Assembly: GCA_039808885.1 (NCBI GenBank)
Contig: JBDHTX010000006.1
Coordinates: 1-64,000, forward strand
Length of the DNA: 64,000 nt
Direction of reading: 5' to 3'
Source: Dongia_A sp039808885
GTDB lineage: Bacteria > Pseudomonadota > Alphaproteobacteria > Dongiales > Dongiaceae
Each line of letters begins with the position of its first letter. The first letter of the stretch is position 1. This document shows positions 63,202 to 64,000 of the stretch, piece by piece. Position numbers and translations under genes: made by a program. The notes below the pieces were generated by a model. The model worked only from the letters and a program-made list of their open reading frames with translations, had not been told where the DNA came from and did no database searches.

Positions 63202-64000
63202 ATGCTCAGCACCATCCGCGGCAAGGCCAAATCCTGGATCGTCAAGATCCTGTTCGTGTTCCTCATCCTCGCGTTCGCCGCGTGGGGCATCGGCGACATA
63301 TTCGCCAATCGCAGCGTGGGCAAGCCGGTGCTCAAGGTCGGCAGCCAGCAATATACGCGTCAAGAATTCGCCCGCGACCTGCAGGACCGGCTGAAGCAGT
63401 TCCAGCAGCAGGGCCTCACCATCAATGCCCAGCAATTCGCGGCACTGGGCGGGATCGAGCAGATTCTCTCCACCGCCACCAACCGGCTGCTGCTCGAGCA
63501 GTATTCCGACCGCCTGGGCCTGACCATTCCGCAGAGCGTGGCGATCGCCGAGGTGCAGGCCAATCCCGCCTTCCAGGGCGCCGGCGGCAAATTCGACCGC
63601 GACCGCTTCCTCGCCGTCCTGCAGCAGAACGGCCTCAGCGAAGCCGGCTTCGTCGCAATGGTGCAGGAGGATCTGCGCCGGCAGCAGCTGATCGGGCCGA
63701 GCTTCGCCACCGTGGTGGCGCCGAAGCCCCTGGTGGACACGATCTACGCCTATGAGGGCGAGACCCGGAGCGCCGACCTGCTGGCCATTCCCGATGCCAG
63801 CATGACCGGCGTGGCCGATCCGGACCAGGCGGTGCTCGAGAAATACTACACGGACAACGTCGGGCACTATCAGCGGCCGGAATACCGCGCCGTGGTCATC
63901 CTGCACCTGACGGCGGAGGAATTCGCCAAGCAGGTCACCATCGCCGACGACCAGCTGAAATCCGACTACGAGACCCGCAAGGCGGAGTTCGAGACGCCGG
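63202..64000 (+). CDS. ppiD: Peptidylprolyl isomerase PpiD, N-terminal part (3' truncated by window edge)
   Basis: The first 266 codons of a SurA-N/PpiD-type periplasmic chaperone, open to the window end. A single N-terminal transmembrane anchor (about residues 14-34, IVKILFVFLILAFAAWGIGD) is followed by the SurA_N-like helical region (VGSQQYTRQEFARDLQDRL, TATNRLLLEQYSDRLGL, FQGAGGKFDRDRFLAVLQ). The parvulin domain should lie beyond the edge. It assists outer-membrane and secreted protein folding. In alphaproteobacteria it often stands next to tpiA, divergently, as here. Confidence 0.92.
   Translation, partial: MLSTIRGKAKSWIVKILFVFLILAFAAWGIGDIFANRSVGKPVLKVGSQQYTRQEFARDLQDRLKQFQQQGLTINAQQFAALGGIEQILSTATNRLLLEQYSDRLGLTIPQSVAIAEVQANPAFQGAGGKFDRDRFLAVLQQNGLSEAGFVAMVQEDLRRQQLIGPSFATVVAPKPLVDTIYAYEGETRSADLLAIPDASMTGVADPDQAVLEKYYTDNVGHYQRPEYRAVVILHLTAEEFAKQVTIADDQLKSDYETRKAEFETP

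Overview
The window is a gene-dense, GC-rich stretch of core chromosome from an alphaproteobacterium, most likely of the order Rhodospirillales. The inference rests on gene content and order: dusB-ntrB-ntrC-ntrY-ntrX-trkA-dat-hfq-hflX, tpiA-secG-pyrG-kdsA-eno-ftsB-pdhABC-lpd-lipA-coq10, a fused ispDF, a pyruvate dehydrogenase E1-beta carrying its own lipoyl domain, and small stand-alone PAS_5-type proteins. I see no phage, insertion sequence, CRISPR array or rRNA operon. One tRNA gene, tRNA-Ser(UGA), is present. No gap between genes exceeds 300 bases; the largest are 15559-15838 and 18192-18485.

Layout. 1-5.2 kb: 3' end of a class A penicillin-binding protein (PBP1C type), a Sel1-repeat secreted protein, a D,D-carboxypeptidase with a SPOR tail and a lipoprotein. 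5.2-15.6 kb: a PAS protein, a DUF502 membrane protein, recG, sdhE, mfd, an Stf0 sulfotransferase, a FrnE-type DsbA protein and a CPA2 antiporter. 15.6-18.2 kb: a signalling/stress islet with an orphan receiver, two more PAS_5 proteins, a ferritin-like protein behind a promoter that fits the EcfG general-stress consensus, and tRNA-Ser. 18.4-25.8 kb: rlpA-dacF-tmk-holB-metG-tatD-MBL hydrolase, all on the plus strand. 25.8-29.3 kb: GNAT, mazG, a VOC protein and an arginase-like/marR operon with a clear autoregulatory promoter. 29.4-43.2 kb: a long minus-strand nitrogen-regulation and housekeeping run. 43.3-46.9 kb: ccsA-like gene, ispDF, a CinA-like amidohydrolase and a DUF429 protein. 46.9-63 kb: a long minus-strand central-metabolism run from tpiA to coq10. 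63.2 kb to the end: the truncated ppiD.

How the genes fit together. Cell-envelope genes (pbpC, two carboxypeptidases, rlpA, ftsB, ispDF, kdsA, secG, ppiD) are interleaved with DNA repair and replication (recG, mfd, holB, tmk, mazG), nitrogen signalling (ntrBC, ntrYX), and lipoate/pyruvate metabolism (lipA beside pdhABC-lpd). Many minus-strand neighbours overlap by four bases (ATGA), which suggests translational coupling.

The most interesting material is non-coding or small. There are two families of intergenic double-hairpin repeats, one with compensatory changes in its stems around a constant CTTGG loop. One copy of it abuts, and apparently supplies, the start codon of a small secreted four-cysteine protein. 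That protein has a tandem paralogue (Cys-x26/27-Cys-x-Cys-x36-Cys) embedded between pdhC and lpd. Other points are a MarR-type palindrome sitting exactly in the spacer of a near-perfect sigma-70 promoter, an arginase-like protein with GGCC where ureohydrolases have GGDH, a hairpin ending on the ppiD start codon, and an in-frame tandem duplication of the eno stop region. All family assignments are from reading the sequence; nothing was searched against a database.
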